Positions 51,258 through 59,360 of a stretch of 64,000 nt of DNA are shown in pieces. Position 1 is the stretch's first letter. Each line of letters opens with the position of its first letter. A program made the translations under genes and the position numbers. Below the pieces are notes generated by a model. It did no database searches, was not told the origin of the DNA, and saw only the letters and a program-made list of their open reading frames with translations. Origin of the DNA: Collinsella sp. Lineage in GTDB: Bacteria > Actinomycetota > Coriobacteriia > Coriobacteriales > Coriobacteriaceae. The DNA is taken from NCBI GenBank assembly GCA_019419505.1, contig DXZS01000006.1, positions 81,578-145,577 of the forward strand, given 5' to 3'.

Positions 51258-52670
51258 TCAGCCTCCCATCACGACATAGGGGCTGTAATCGAAGCACAGC
51301 GTCATGAGTCGCTGCGGGGACTCAATGGCCGCGGCGATGATATCGGCATCTCGAGCTCGGTCAAATCCCACGAGCTCAATTTGATACGAGACCTCTTCCA
51401 TTTTATGGAGTATCCGGTTATTCAGGAGGTTCTCACCGTCGAATTCCTCGGTTTTGCCTCCGTCCGAGGTTACGGCATACAGGTGCAGTTTTGCGGTGGT
51501 CGCAGGGTCGGCGACCGTGAGGTTGTCGATTTGGTTGGCCGTGCCCTTTGCCCCAAGCAAGGTGAGCAAGGTGGGGGCTACGACCTCGCCCGATGGCAGA
51601 AAAACAACTTCGACGGTTTTAGGGAATGCGATAATGGCTGCTTTGCGGACGGGCTTATCGGCAGCGGTGACCTCAATGCTCGCGGCGTCGACGGTTTCCG
51701 TGCGGTCGAGCGCGACCATCATGCAACAATTGCCCTCGTCGATGTCTGCCGGCATGGGACACCCCAAGTTTTCGCCAGCTTGCGTGCCGCCCACTGCGGT
51801 GGCTGTTTCGCTTGGCTCGCTGAAAGTGGCTGAAGGACCGCTCGATGGCGGTGTTATGCCGCCTGGTGCGCCATTGTCCCCAGGCGCTATTTCACCGCTG
51901 CTCTCGCTGGAGTCGCTTGCGATGTCACCCGTCGAGGGGGCGAGTCCGACCGCTCCTACTCCGCTCCATTCCATCTCGAGGAGCGCCGGATCGACAAGGA
52001 CGTGATGCACATCTTGCGTTTCGGCACTGATATCGACAGGACCGGGGTCTGCCCCTCGCGTCAGGCTGAGCGATCCGGTCCGCTGTTTGCCCCGAATCTC
52101 CTGGCTTTCTGTGCCGCTCGCGTAGAACATCAGAGCGATCTCGCCATTTGCCGTGGCGTCGGTGCCCGCCTTGGTCATTTTCAGCGATGCGGTGAATGAG
52201 ATAGCGGGCTGCGTGCCATCGGCGCTCGAGGGGACGCAGCCCAGGCATACACCCCCTCCGTTTTCGAAAAACGTGCTGTCGAAGGCGACTGTTGCCCCGT
52301 CCGCCGAGTCATCGGACAGGGTGATGTCGAGACACAGTTTCACGTCGCAGGAATCGCCATCGGCATCAGTTGCAGCTGCGCGCCATGTGCAGATAACGCA
52401 TCCCGTTAGGGGACCGTCCGCTGTGCTCGAGTGCTCGGTATCCACGACTATCGAGCTGTTCGTGCAGCGACGGAGGCACCCCGAGGTCGAAATGCTTGCC
52501 TGCGCAAGCGAGAAGCGTTGGCGCGCGATGGTGCTCATCTGGTTTGTGGCGAGACAGTTGACGGCAGGTAAGGGGACGTCCGCGGCGGGTGTCGCTAGAG
52601 CGGCGACGGGCATGCCGGTGGCAAGCGCACTGCAGAGCGCGGCAACGGGCAAAAGGTTCTTTGATGCCAT
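51258..52670 (-). CDS. Secreted Cys-containing surface protein of unknown family
   Basis: 470 residues. A signal peptide is visible (KNLLPVAALCSALATGMPVA, cleavage near ALA-TP). The mature chain has many cysteines (for example CLRRC, GCVICTW, CDVKLCLD, GVCLGCVP), which could form disulfides or bind metal, and a Ser/Gly/Pro-rich linker at about 240-300. A second Cys cluster is NLGCPMPADIDEGNCCMM. No sortase motif or membrane anchor is seen at the end. Last gene of a five-gene minus-strand operon of envelope proteins. I do not recognise the family. Confidence 0.72.
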   Translation of the reverse strand: MASKNLLPVAALCSALATGMPVAALATPAADVPLPAVNCLATNQMSTIARQRFSLAQASISTSGCLRRCTNSSIVVDTEHSSTADGPLTGCVICTWRAAATDADGDSCDVKLCLDITLSDDSADGATVAFDSTFFENGGGVCLGCVPSSADGTQPAISFTASLKMTKAGTDATANGEIALMFYASGTESQEIRGKQRTGSLSLTRGADPGPVDISAETQDVHHVLVDPALLEMEWSGVGAVGLAPSTGDIASDSSESSGEIAPGDNGAPGGITPPSSGPSATFSEPSETATAVGGTQAGENLGCPMPADIDEGNCCMMVALDRTETVDAASIEVTAADKPVRKAAIIAFPKTVEVVFLPSGEVVAPTLLTLLGAKGTANQIDNLTVADPATTAKLHLYAVTSDGGKTEEFDGENLLNNRILHKMEEVSYQIELVGFDRARDADIIAAAIESPQRLMTLCFDYSPYVVMGG

Positions 52671-52711
52671 GGGTTCTCCTTACCTGTTCTGGACGGTCTC
52701 GATTTTCGCGG

Positions 52712-52969
52712 CTACTGGCTGCGTTTCATGCGCAGGCCAAGGCCGATGGCGCTTGCGCCTGCCGCGGCGACTCCTGCTGCCAGGAGCTGTCGCGTGTCGC
52801 CCGTTTGCGCGAGGGGCTCATGTTGGCCACTGCGTTCGAGCTCCGATAGATCGACAGTCACTTGCGTGGCAGCCTGCGCTTGCTCTTGTTGGGCAAAGGC
52901 GGCGATCGGGGCAAACGTTACAACGCCGATGATGACGGCAAGGACCATCGCCTTAGGCCGTGTGCGCAC
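52712..52969 (-). CDS. Very small sortase-anchored protein (LAQTG motif)
   Basis: 85 residues from GTG 52969, preferred over ATG 52948 because it adds the basic segment MRTRPKAM expected at the front of a signal peptide. Signal peptide MVLAVIIGVVTFAPIAAFA, then only about 25 residues of mature protein, then LAQTGD, a hydrophobic stretch (LLAAGVAAAGASAIGLGL) and RMKRSQ. LAQTG with a membrane segment and basic tail is an LPxTG-like sortase signal. The start overlaps the end of the gene before it. The almost empty mature region suggests an anchor or a signal peptide with a tiny ligand. Confidence 0.7.
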   Translation of the reverse strand: MRTRPKAMVLAVIIGVVTFAPIAAFAQQEQAQAATQVTVDLSELERSGQHEPLAQTGDTRQLLAAGVAAAGASAIGLGLRMKRSQ

Positions 52970-53552
52970 CGGGCTCGACCGTCCACGTAATGCTTGCGAC
53001 CTGGTCGCCCTCGCCAGTCACATGGAAGATGTCTCGCGTGACGCGGGCGACATTGCCGCTTGTCTTGAGCTTAATCTTGTCCGTACCATCGGCGATGCCC
53101 TGGTAGCCCATGTCGAAGGATGCATTTTTGGAAAGGTCGAGGCCCGCTTCCTGCGTCGCGGCGTGAGCGTCTTGGAGTGCCTTGGCCGGACCGACCTTAA
53201 AATCGATGGAGTTCTGGGCGGTTCCCGTCTTGGCGTCAGCGACGATGCTTCAGGAGTTCTTGGCGCCGATTTTCATGTTGGTAACGTGGATGCCATAGGC
53301 CGAAAGATTGTCGATAGTGGTTGTGTTCTCGGAAGGGCCCTGAAGCGTGCCATCGGCCTTGGCGACAAACGGAATGACGGTCGGAGTCTTAAACGCGATG
53401 TTGTCGATTTCGGTCCTGATGGTCACGTCGGTGGTTCCAACGCGTCCCTCCGCCAGAGCGGTGGTCGGCGCGGCGCTCATTGCGAGTGCGAGCGCCAGCC
53501 CTGCGCCCACGACGAGCGCCCTGGTCCCGCTCAAGTTCCTGGTGATGTCCAT
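52953..53552 (-). pseudogene. Secreted surface protein interrupted by an in-frame TGA
   Basis: A single reading frame of 200 codons runs from ATG 53552 to TAA at 52953-52955, broken only by TGA at 53250-53252 (codon 101). Signal peptide: ALVVGAGLALALAMSAAPTT, cleaved before EGRVG. The text around the stop reads MKIGAKNS-stop-SIVADAKTGT; relatives of this beta-sandwich type have Trp at that place (NSWSI-like), so TGG to TGA is the simplest cause. The part after the stop is intact (ALQDAHAATQEAGLDLSKNA, ITWTVEPGAHTA). It lies in the surface operon. It could be a true nonsense mutation or a sequence error. Confidence 0.75.
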
Positions 53553-53640
53553 AATCGTTCCTTTCTATTCGTCACGGAACGTTTCCGTGAGGGTTAGACG
53601 AAAACGGCACGGGTGCGCATTTTCATAACAGGCGGCAGAT

Positions 53641-54150
53641 CTAGTCTTCGGCCTGCGCAACCCGCACCTTGATGCGCGTGGGATTGCCATGGGCGTCGTA
53701 GGTCTTGGCGTCGAGCGCTTGAATCTCGATATACGCCTCACCTTCTTTGATGTCGCCTGCAGGGCAGGCCTCAACGGTCTTGCCGGTCTCGACCACGCCC
53801 GATTCATAGACGGTCTCGTCGTTTTGGATCACGCGGAAACGCTGGGGAAACTTGTTATCCTGGACGTTTTGTACGTTGACGCGCAGCTTACCGCCTTTTT
53901 GTAGCTGGGCGACCGGTGCGACCGAGATTGTCATCATGTTGTCGCGGACGATGGCATCGAGCTCGTCCTGGATTTCTTGGCGCGACTTACCCTCTGCCGC
54001 TGTGACCGAGGCGCCCGTCTCGGCGACAGGCTTTGACTGCCAGGCGTAAAGGCCGACGGCGATAAGGGCGCAGGCGATGGCCAAGCAGACGATGCCGAGC
54101 CTTTTTCGATGTTTTGACCCCAGGGGGCTCGACCGCTTCCGTGCGTTCAT
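53641..54150 (-). CDS. Membrane-anchored extracytoplasmic protein of unknown function
   Basis: 169 residues. A basic start (RKRSSPLGSKHRKRL) and one membrane segment (GIVCLAIACALIAVGLYAW) place the rest outside. The outer part has a beta-rich domain (ISVAPVAQLQKGGKLRVNVQ, FRVIQNDETVYESGVVETGK, IEIQALDAKTYDAHG). It overlaps the stop of the 98-residue gene before it by four bases. Likely a partner of the secreted proteins downstream in the operon. Family not recognised. Confidence 0.72.
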   Translation of the reverse strand: MNARKRSSPLGSKHRKRLGIVCLAIACALIAVGLYAWQSKPVAETGASVTAAEGKSRQEIQDELDAIVRDNMMTISVAPVAQLQKGGKLRVNVQNVQDNKFPQRFRVIQNDETVYESGVVETGKTVEACPAGDIKEGEAYIEIQALDAKTYDAHGNPTRIKVRVAQAED

Positions 54151-54443
54151 GCGGCATCCTTAGTGGTATAGACGCGCGCGAACGTGGACGGATCGGCGCC
54201 AAAGAGCATGTGGAGCATGAGACGTCGCGAGTAGATGAGCTCGTCGAAGTTTGGGTCGAGTTTGATGTCGTGGATGTGGGCGATATGGTGGGCGAGTGCC
54301 GAAAACGATTCGGGATCGCAGATCACGTCGGTGGTGACGTGATAGACGACCGCATCGGGAAACGCCTCCTCGTCGAAGGGCAGAAGATATGGGTCATCGT
54401 CAACTTCGATGGCGACGCCATACTGGGGCCAGTAATATGCCAT
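54147..54443 (-). CDS. Small uncharacterised protein, first gene of the surface operon
   Basis: 98 residues from ATG 54443 with GGGAGGTTCCC upstream. MAYYWPQYGVAIEVDDDPYL, YHVTTDVICDPESFSALAHH and YSRRLMLHMLFGADPSTFAR are the main segments. No signal peptide, no membrane segment, no recognised domain; a soluble cytosolic protein is likely. Its stop overlaps the next gene's start (ATGA), so it is co-translated with the membrane protein that follows. Confidence 0.68.
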   Translation of the reverse strand: MAYYWPQYGVAIEVDDDPYLLPFDEEAFPDAVVYHVTTDVICDPESFSALAHHIAHIHDIKLDPNFDELIYSRRLMLHMLFGADPSTFARVYTTKDAA

Positions 54444-54788
54444 GGGAACCTCCCTGCTTTTGGGCCAAACCTTCTATTGGCTCTGGCTGTCGATGCCGAC
54501 CGTATCAGCCACAACTTGACCAATTTCTGACCAAATGCTTGACGGGTTTACATCGCCGCAGGTGAGAGATGCTAAAAAATATCTCAAGTTTTTTCGAGCG
54601 CCAATTGCATGCATGGCAGTGATGGGAAGGAGCGCGTTAAATAGAGCGCCTGCCGAGAAAACGCCGCCGCTTGCCGAATTGCACAAACGTAAAATTCGCC
54701 AATTATGGAGACGGTCTCAGTCACGTCGACGAAACGATGCGGTAACATCTCCCTGCAAATACTGTAGTTAACTAAAGGGGGAGTTTGC
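54444..54788. promoter_or_regulatory. 345-base divergent gap between the surface operon and the FAD dehydrogenase gene
   Basis: No gene is seen. It is more AT-rich than its surroundings. TGACCAA occurs twice close together (about 54517-54535), with a further TTGACGG at about 54539, which could be regulator sites or -35 boxes. TACTGTAG (about 54762) lies 20 bases before the GGGGGAG ribosome site of the gene at 54789 and may be its -10 region. None is strong enough to name. Confidence 0.3.
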
Positions 54789-56390
54789 GTGTCTGCAGCC
54801 ATCAAACCCTTCAGCGACGAGTTCGAAGAATATGGTCGCGATGAATCTCGCACATCGGGCGAGGCGTCGAGTATCTCGTTTCCGACAACGGAGGACGAAG
54901 TCCGCGCCATTCTGCGAAAGCTCCATGCCGAGCATGTTCCGATAACGGTCCAGGGTGCTCGGACCGGTCTGGCTGCCGGTGCCGTGCCCCACGGCGGCCA
55001 CATCCTCAACACTTCTCGTATGAATCGCTACCTGGGTCTTCGCCGCGACGAGCAAGGCCGTTTTCTGCTGCGCGTGGAGCCGGGCGTCGTGCTTTCTGAG
55101 TTACGCAAGCAGCTGGGCAAGAAGGCATTGCCGACCGCTGGCTGGGATCAGGCATCGCTTGAGGCCTATGAGGAGTTCCAGACAGCTCCCGAGCAGTTCT
55201 TTCCCACCGATCCCACCGAGGCATCTGCCTGCCTGGGTGGCATGGCGGCGTGCAATGCCTCCGGTGCCCGCAGCTATGCCTATGGCCCCATGCGCCCGCA
55301 CGTTACGGGGCTTCACGTGGCACTGCCGGACGGCGACCTGCTCGAGCTTCATCGAGGTCGGGCACACGCTGACGCACGCCACTTGTCGCTCGTGACGGCA
55401 GGGGGCCGCGCGCTTGAGCTGGATCTTCCCGGCTATACCATGCCCAAGACCAAAAACGCGTCGGGTTATTTCGTTTCGGACGACATGGACGCCATCGATC
55501 TTTTTATCGGTGCATGCGGCACACTCGGGGTCATTACCGAGCTCGAGATCGCCCTGCAGGCGGCACCTTCGGTCGTATGGGGCGTGAGCTGCTTTTTCGA
55601 CAGCGAGGACAAGGCAGTGTCCTTTACCGATTCCGTGCGCCCCGTGCTGTCCCATGCCGCCGCTATTGAGTATTTCGATGCCGGCGCCTTGGATATCCTT
55701 CGCCGCCAGCGCGAGCAGTCGACCGCGTTTGCCTCGCTGCCGGCACTCGACGATGAGGCAAAGGTCTGTATTTACGTGGAACTCGACTGCGACGACGAGG
55801 CTCAAGCGACTGAGGAGCTGTACCACCTGGGATGGGTTTTGGAGCTTGCGGGCGGCCGCGATGACGCGACCTGGGTTGCGCGCACCGAGGTCGATCGCGA
55901 ATGCCAGCGGTTCTTCCGCCACGCCGTCCCCGAGAGTGTCAACATGCTCATCGATGAGCGTCGCCGCACCGACCCCACCATTACCAAACTGGGGTCGGAT
56001 ATGTCGGTACCCAACGCGCGCCTGGCCGATGTCGTTGCCTTCTATCGCCGCACGCTGGCCGAAAGCGGGCTTGAGTCTGCCGCCTGGGGACATATCGGCA
56101 ACAACCATCTGCATGTGAATATCCTGCCGCGCGATGCGCAGGACTACCGTCGCGGTGGTGAGCTGTTTGCCCGGTGGGCTGCGGAGGTAACGGCTATGGG
56201 CGGCGCCGTCTCTGCCGAGCACGGCGTCGGCAAGATCAAAGCGGGCTTTTTGGAGACGATGTACGGCCACGAGGCCATGGTCGAATCGGCTCGACTCAAG
56301 CTGCAGCTCGATCCTGCCGGGCAGCTGGGTCGTGGCAACCTATTTTCGGAGAAGCTCTTGGATGAACTCGTCCAGAAAGGGGGCGCGTGA
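54789..56390 (+). CDS. FAD-linked D-lactate/glycolate dehydrogenase (LctD/GlcD type)
   Basis: 533 residues from GTG 54789 after AGGGGGAG. N-terminal FAD-binding (PCMH) fold: PITVQGARTGLAAGAVPHGG, MNRYLG, and ACLGGMAACNASGAR. C-terminal oxidase domain: GHIGNNHLHVNILP and AEHGVGKIKAGF. The class oxidises 2-hydroxy acids. Here it is followed at once by etfB and etfA, the arrangement of the LctBCD complex in which lactate oxidation is coupled to NAD through flavin-based electron confurcation with reduced ferredoxin. Lactate is the likely substrate; glycolate is possible. Confidence 0.88.
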   Translation: MSAAIKPFSDEFEEYGRDESRTSGEASSISFPTTEDEVRAILRKLHAEHVPITVQGARTGLAAGAVPHGGHILNTSRMNRYLGLRRDEQGRFLLRVEPGVVLSELRKQLGKKALPTAGWDQASLEAYEEFQTAPEQFFPTDPTEASACLGGMAACNASGARSYAYGPMRPHVTGLHVALPDGDLLELHRGRAHADARHLSLVTAGGRALELDLPGYTMPKTKNASGYFVSDDMDAIDLFIGACGTLGVITELEIALQAAPSVVWGVSCFFDSEDKAVSFTDSVRPVLSHAAAIEYFDAGALDILRRQREQSTAFASLPALDDEAKVCIYVELDCDDEAQATEELYHLGWVLELAGGRDDATWVARTEVDRECQRFFRHAVPESVNMLIDERRRTDPTITKLGSDMSVPNARLADVVAFYRRTLAESGLESAAWGHIGNNHLHVNILPRDAQDYRRGGELFARWAAEVTAMGGAVSAEHGVGKIKAGFLETMYGHEAMVESARLKLQLDPAGQLGRGNLFSEKLLDELVQKGGA

Positions 56391-56392
56391 AG

Positions 56393-57208
56393 ATGAGCGA
56401 TTTCCATATGGTGGTGTGCGTCAAGGCGGTACCGGGAAGCACCGAGGTCAAGATGGACCCCAAAACCAATACCATCGTGCGTGAGGGCAAGCAGGCGGTC
56501 ATTAATCCCTTCGATGCAAGTGCCCTCGAATGCGCGCTGGCGCTCAAGGACGACTTTATCGGCTTTGGCATGGATGTGCGCGTGACGGTGGTGTCGATGG
56601 GTATCCCTGCAACCGAATCGCTGCTGCGCGACTGCATTGCCCGCGGCGCCGATGATGCGCTGCTGCTGACCGATCGCGCCTTTGCGGGCGCGGACACGTT
56701 GGCGACCACCTATGCCCTCAAATGCGGTATCGAGGCGCTCGACGAGGACTTCGACCTGCTCATCTGCGGCAAGATGGCGGTAGATGGCGATACCGCCCAG
56801 ATTGGCCCCGAGCTGGCCGGCGCCTTCGAGATTCCCTGCGTGACCGATGTGAGCTGCGTGCAGAGCGCAGGTTTTACGACGTGCGGTGCGCTTTCGCTCG
56901 TTCACGGTTGCGATGCCGGCGAGGAGACGGTCTATCTGGAGATGCCGTGCGCGATGACGACCGCCAAGGAGATCGGCCAGCTGCGCATGCCGAGCATCGC
57001 CGGCATTCGCGCGGCCGAAGATGCGGATGTGCGGGTGGTCTGTGCTGCCGATGTACATGCTGACCCTTCGCGTTGCGGCCTTACCGGATCGCCGACGCAG
57101 GTCGTGCGCTCATTTGTGCCCGACCGCGACCAAACGTGCGAGGCCATCGAGGGCACGCCGGTCGAGCAGGCGGCAAAGATTGCCAAGATTATCGAGGGGA
57201 TGGCATAG
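56393..57208 (+). CDS. etfB: Electron transfer flavoprotein beta subunit
   Basis: 271 residues from ATG 56393; GTG 56387 overlaps the previous stop but is too close to the ribosome site. VVCVKAVPGSTEVKMDPKTN at the N terminus, INPFDASALECALALKD, and CGKMAVDGDTAQIGPELAGA are EtfB/FixA marks. It binds the bifurcating FAD at the EtfAB interface with NAD. Middle gene of the dehydrogenase-etfB-etfA operon, one base before etfA starts. Confidence 0.93.
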   Translation: MSDFHMVVCVKAVPGSTEVKMDPKTNTIVREGKQAVINPFDASALECALALKDDFIGFGMDVRVTVVSMGIPATESLLRDCIARGADDALLLTDRAFAGADTLATTYALKCGIEALDEDFDLLICGKMAVDGDTAQIGPELAGAFEIPCVTDVSCVQSAGFTTCGALSLVHGCDAGEETVYLEMPCAMTTAKEIGQLRMPSIAGIRAAEDADVRVVCAADVHADPSRCGLTGSPTQVVRSFVPDRDQTCEAIEGTPVEQAAKIAKIIEGMA

Positions 57209-58525
57209 ATGAGCGGACTGATAATCGATAGCGAGGCGTGCGTTGGCTGTGGCCGCTGCGTTCGCGCCTGTGCCTCGGGTGGCATTGTGATGGAGGGCGA
57301 GCGCCCCAACCGCTGCGCCCATGTGACCGACGGCTGTATCTTGTGCGGCGGGTGCGTCGACGCCTGCCCCGTCAATGCCATTTCGATCGAGCGCGACGAG
57401 GCCGCCGGCGCGGTTGACCTCGATGCGTATCGAGACATATGGGTATTCGTTCAGACCGACGGTCACGATGTCGTGGCTCCGGTGGCCTACGAGCTCATGG
57501 GTAAGGGGCGCGAGCTTGCCGATGCTCGCGGTTGCCGTCTGGTGGCATTGGCCGGCATGGGCCCCGAGGGCTCGCTTGAGGACCTGGAACATCTGGTCTG
57601 CGCCGGTGCCGACGAGGTCGTGGTCTGCCGCGACGAGCGACTGCGCCAAAACGATGCGGAGATCTATGCTCGTCTCATCTGCGATTTGGTGGCCGAGCGC
57701 AGACCCGAGGCCATTCTGTACGGCGCGACCGCCTTTGGTCGTGAGCTGGCGCCCGGTGTGGCCGTACGCTTGCAGACGGGCCTTACGGCCGACTGTACGG
57801 TGCTTTCGATGGATACGGAGACGGGTCTACTGCAGCAGACCCGCCCGGCGTTTGGCGGCAACTTGATGGCCACCATTATCTGCCCCAATCATCGGCCGCA
57901 GATGGCAACGGTGCGCCCCGGCATCTTTGGGGCACCCAAGTTTGACTACAGCCGCTCTGGCACGATTACCCAGGTATCGCTTGCGAATGATGTTAAGGCC
58001 CGTGTCGAGATCTCGATTCCCGCCGAGGAGTGGGGGCAGCAGGCATCAATTGCCGATGCCGAGCGCCTGGTCGTGGTGGGCCGCGGCATCGGCTCCAAGA
58101 AGAATCTGCCCCTGATGCGAAAACTCGCCGATGCCTTGGGTGCCGAGCTTGGTTGCACGCGTCCCGTTGTGGAGGCAGGCTGGTTGGAGTATCGCCACCA
58201 GATTGGCCAGACCGGCGTGTCGGTTTCGCCCAAGCTCCTTGTGAGTATCGGCGTTTCGGGCGCTATCCAGCATCTTGCCGGCATCGGCGGCGCGGAGTGC
58301 ATCATCGCTGTCAACGAGGACCCGGATGCCCCCATCTTCGGCGCTGCGCAGTACAAAGTTGTCGGTGACGCCGTCGAAGTTGTCGAGGAGCTTCTGGCCC
58401 AGCTCGAGCGCCAGGCGCTGGCCAGCCAGGCTCGCATCTCTTTCTTTAGGCGTTCCCAGGTCGCTTGCGTGGCGGGGTCGGTAAAGGGCCGCACGATACC
58501 AAAAGGTGCGTCGAGCAGGCGGTAG
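57209..58525 (+). CDS. etfA: Electron transfer flavoprotein alpha subunit with N-terminal ferredoxin domain
   Basis: 438 residues. Residues 1-65 carry two 4Fe-4S motifs (CVGCGRCVRAC and CILCGGCVDAC), then the EtfA flavin domain: VGRGIGSKKNLPLM, EAGWLEYRHQIGQTGVSVSP and GVSGAIQHLAGI bind FAD. The Fe-S head is typical of LctC-type EtfA, which takes electrons from ferredoxin. A normal EtfA would end near EELLAQLE (about 58400); the last 35 residues are read from DNA antisense to the HD gene, so the stop appears to have been lost by a deletion. Confidence 0.9.
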   Translation: MSGLIIDSEACVGCGRCVRACASGGIVMEGERPNRCAHVTDGCILCGGCVDACPVNAISIERDEAAGAVDLDAYRDIWVFVQTDGHDVVAPVAYELMGKGRELADARGCRLVALAGMGPEGSLEDLEHLVCAGADEVVVCRDERLRQNDAEIYARLICDLVAERRPEAILYGATAFGRELAPGVAVRLQTGLTADCTVLSMDTETGLLQQTRPAFGGNLMATIICPNHRPQMATVRPGIFGAPKFDYSRSGTITQVSLANDVKARVEISIPAEEWGQQASIADAERLVVVGRGIGSKKNLPLMRKLADALGAELGCTRPVVEAGWLEYRHQIGQTGVSVSPKLLVSIGVSGAIQHLAGIGGAECIIAVNEDPDAPIFGAAQYKVVGDAVEVVEELLAQLERQALASQARISFFRRSQVACVAGSVKGRTIPKGASSRR

Positions 58526-59223
58526 ATATCGCCCTGCTTGCGCGTCAGCGCGCGGCTTGCCGGATAGACGAGCTCAAACATAAAGCAGATAAGCCCCACC
58601 AAGTAGTCCGCGGGCTCATCGCGCTCATCGCGCGTGACGCAGCGGTGCTCGTCAAAGGCAGCCAGCGTCGGTGCCGAGAAGTGGCTGGCAAGAAACACGT
58701 CCTCATCCACTTTGAGGATGGTGTCGACGGTGCTGTCGGCGATGGTGCGCATAATGTCGACCTTGTCGCCATCGCGCACAATATCGCAGAAGCGCCGCGT
58801 GCGCTCGTCGAGCTGCGCGGGTAGACGGAAATCGCTGTGATAGGCAATGCTTGCGCGAATCAACTCGTCTTCTACCGGATCGTCGATAAAGTCGCGGATA
58901 CTTGTTGTCGCGGGCGCGTCTGCAGGGTTTTCGCCAAAGAGAACCTCGACGCCCAACGCCGCATGGCTCATGCTCTCGGCATCCTTAAACGTGTCCCAGC
59001 GTCGCAGCTGCTCAAAGCGACCCATATCGTGCAGCAGGCCGCAAAGCCACGCTAGGTCAATGTCCTGAGGTGACCAGCCCTGTTCGCGTGCCACGGCATC
59101 GCATGCCTCGGCAACGTGGTACGTATGCTCGATTTTGAGCGCGATACGCGGATTGGCGGCATCGTAGGCATCGGTGTAGGTTTTGAAGGCCGCGGCAGCC
59201 CGCGTTCGATCGATAGCTGTCAT
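57946..59223 (-). CDS. HD-domain phosphohydrolase with read-through C terminus
   Basis: 425 residues from ATG 59223 with AGGAAGT upstream. The genuine part is about residues 1-265: HTYHVAEACDAV, GLLHDMGRFEQL (His-Asp) and IAYHSDFRL give the HD metal site, and KQGDIYRLLDAPF and TWERLKKEMRAWLAS close the domain. From about 58420 to 57946 the frame is the antisense of etfA and has the low-complexity look of a shadow. The gene seems to have lost its stop, so its 3' end now overlaps etfA by 580 bases. Substrate unknown; HD proteins hydrolyse nucleotides or cyclic nucleotides. Confidence 0.78.
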   Translation of the reverse strand: MTAIDRTRAAAAFKTYTDAYDAANPRIALKIEHTYHVAEACDAVAREQGWSPQDIDLAWLCGLLHDMGRFEQLRRWDTFKDAESMSHAALGVEVLFGENPADAPATTSIRDFIDDPVEDELIRASIAYHSDFRLPAQLDERTRRFCDIVRDGDKVDIMRTIADSTVDTILKVDEDVFLASHFSAPTLAAFDEHRCVTRDERDEPADYLVGLICFMFELVYPASRALTRKQGDIYRLLDAPFGIVRPFTDPATQATWERLKKEMRAWLASAWRSSWARSSSTTSTASPTTLYCAAPKMGASGSSLTAMMHSAPPMPARCWIAPETPILTRSLGETDTPVWPIWWRYSNQPASTTGRVQPSSAPKASASFRIRGRFFLEPMPRPTTTRRSASAIDACCPHSSAGIEISTRALTSFASDTWVIVPERL

Positions 59224-59360
59224 AATGACTTCCTAAAAAGTTGTGTCTTTCTGTGTCTTTCGATCCGGTGGCAATTGTAGGTGAACTCGGTTGCCATCGG
59301 GCGATGGTTCTGCCGCGTCGTTGAATGCGGCTCGGAAATCTTGTCGGGACGAGGAACGTT

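Noticed and set aside
53250..53252. TGA as a selenocysteine codon
   Set aside because: The position suits Trp in the neighbouring beta-rich text, there is no obvious stem-loop of bacterial SECIS type after it, and no redox motif surrounds it.
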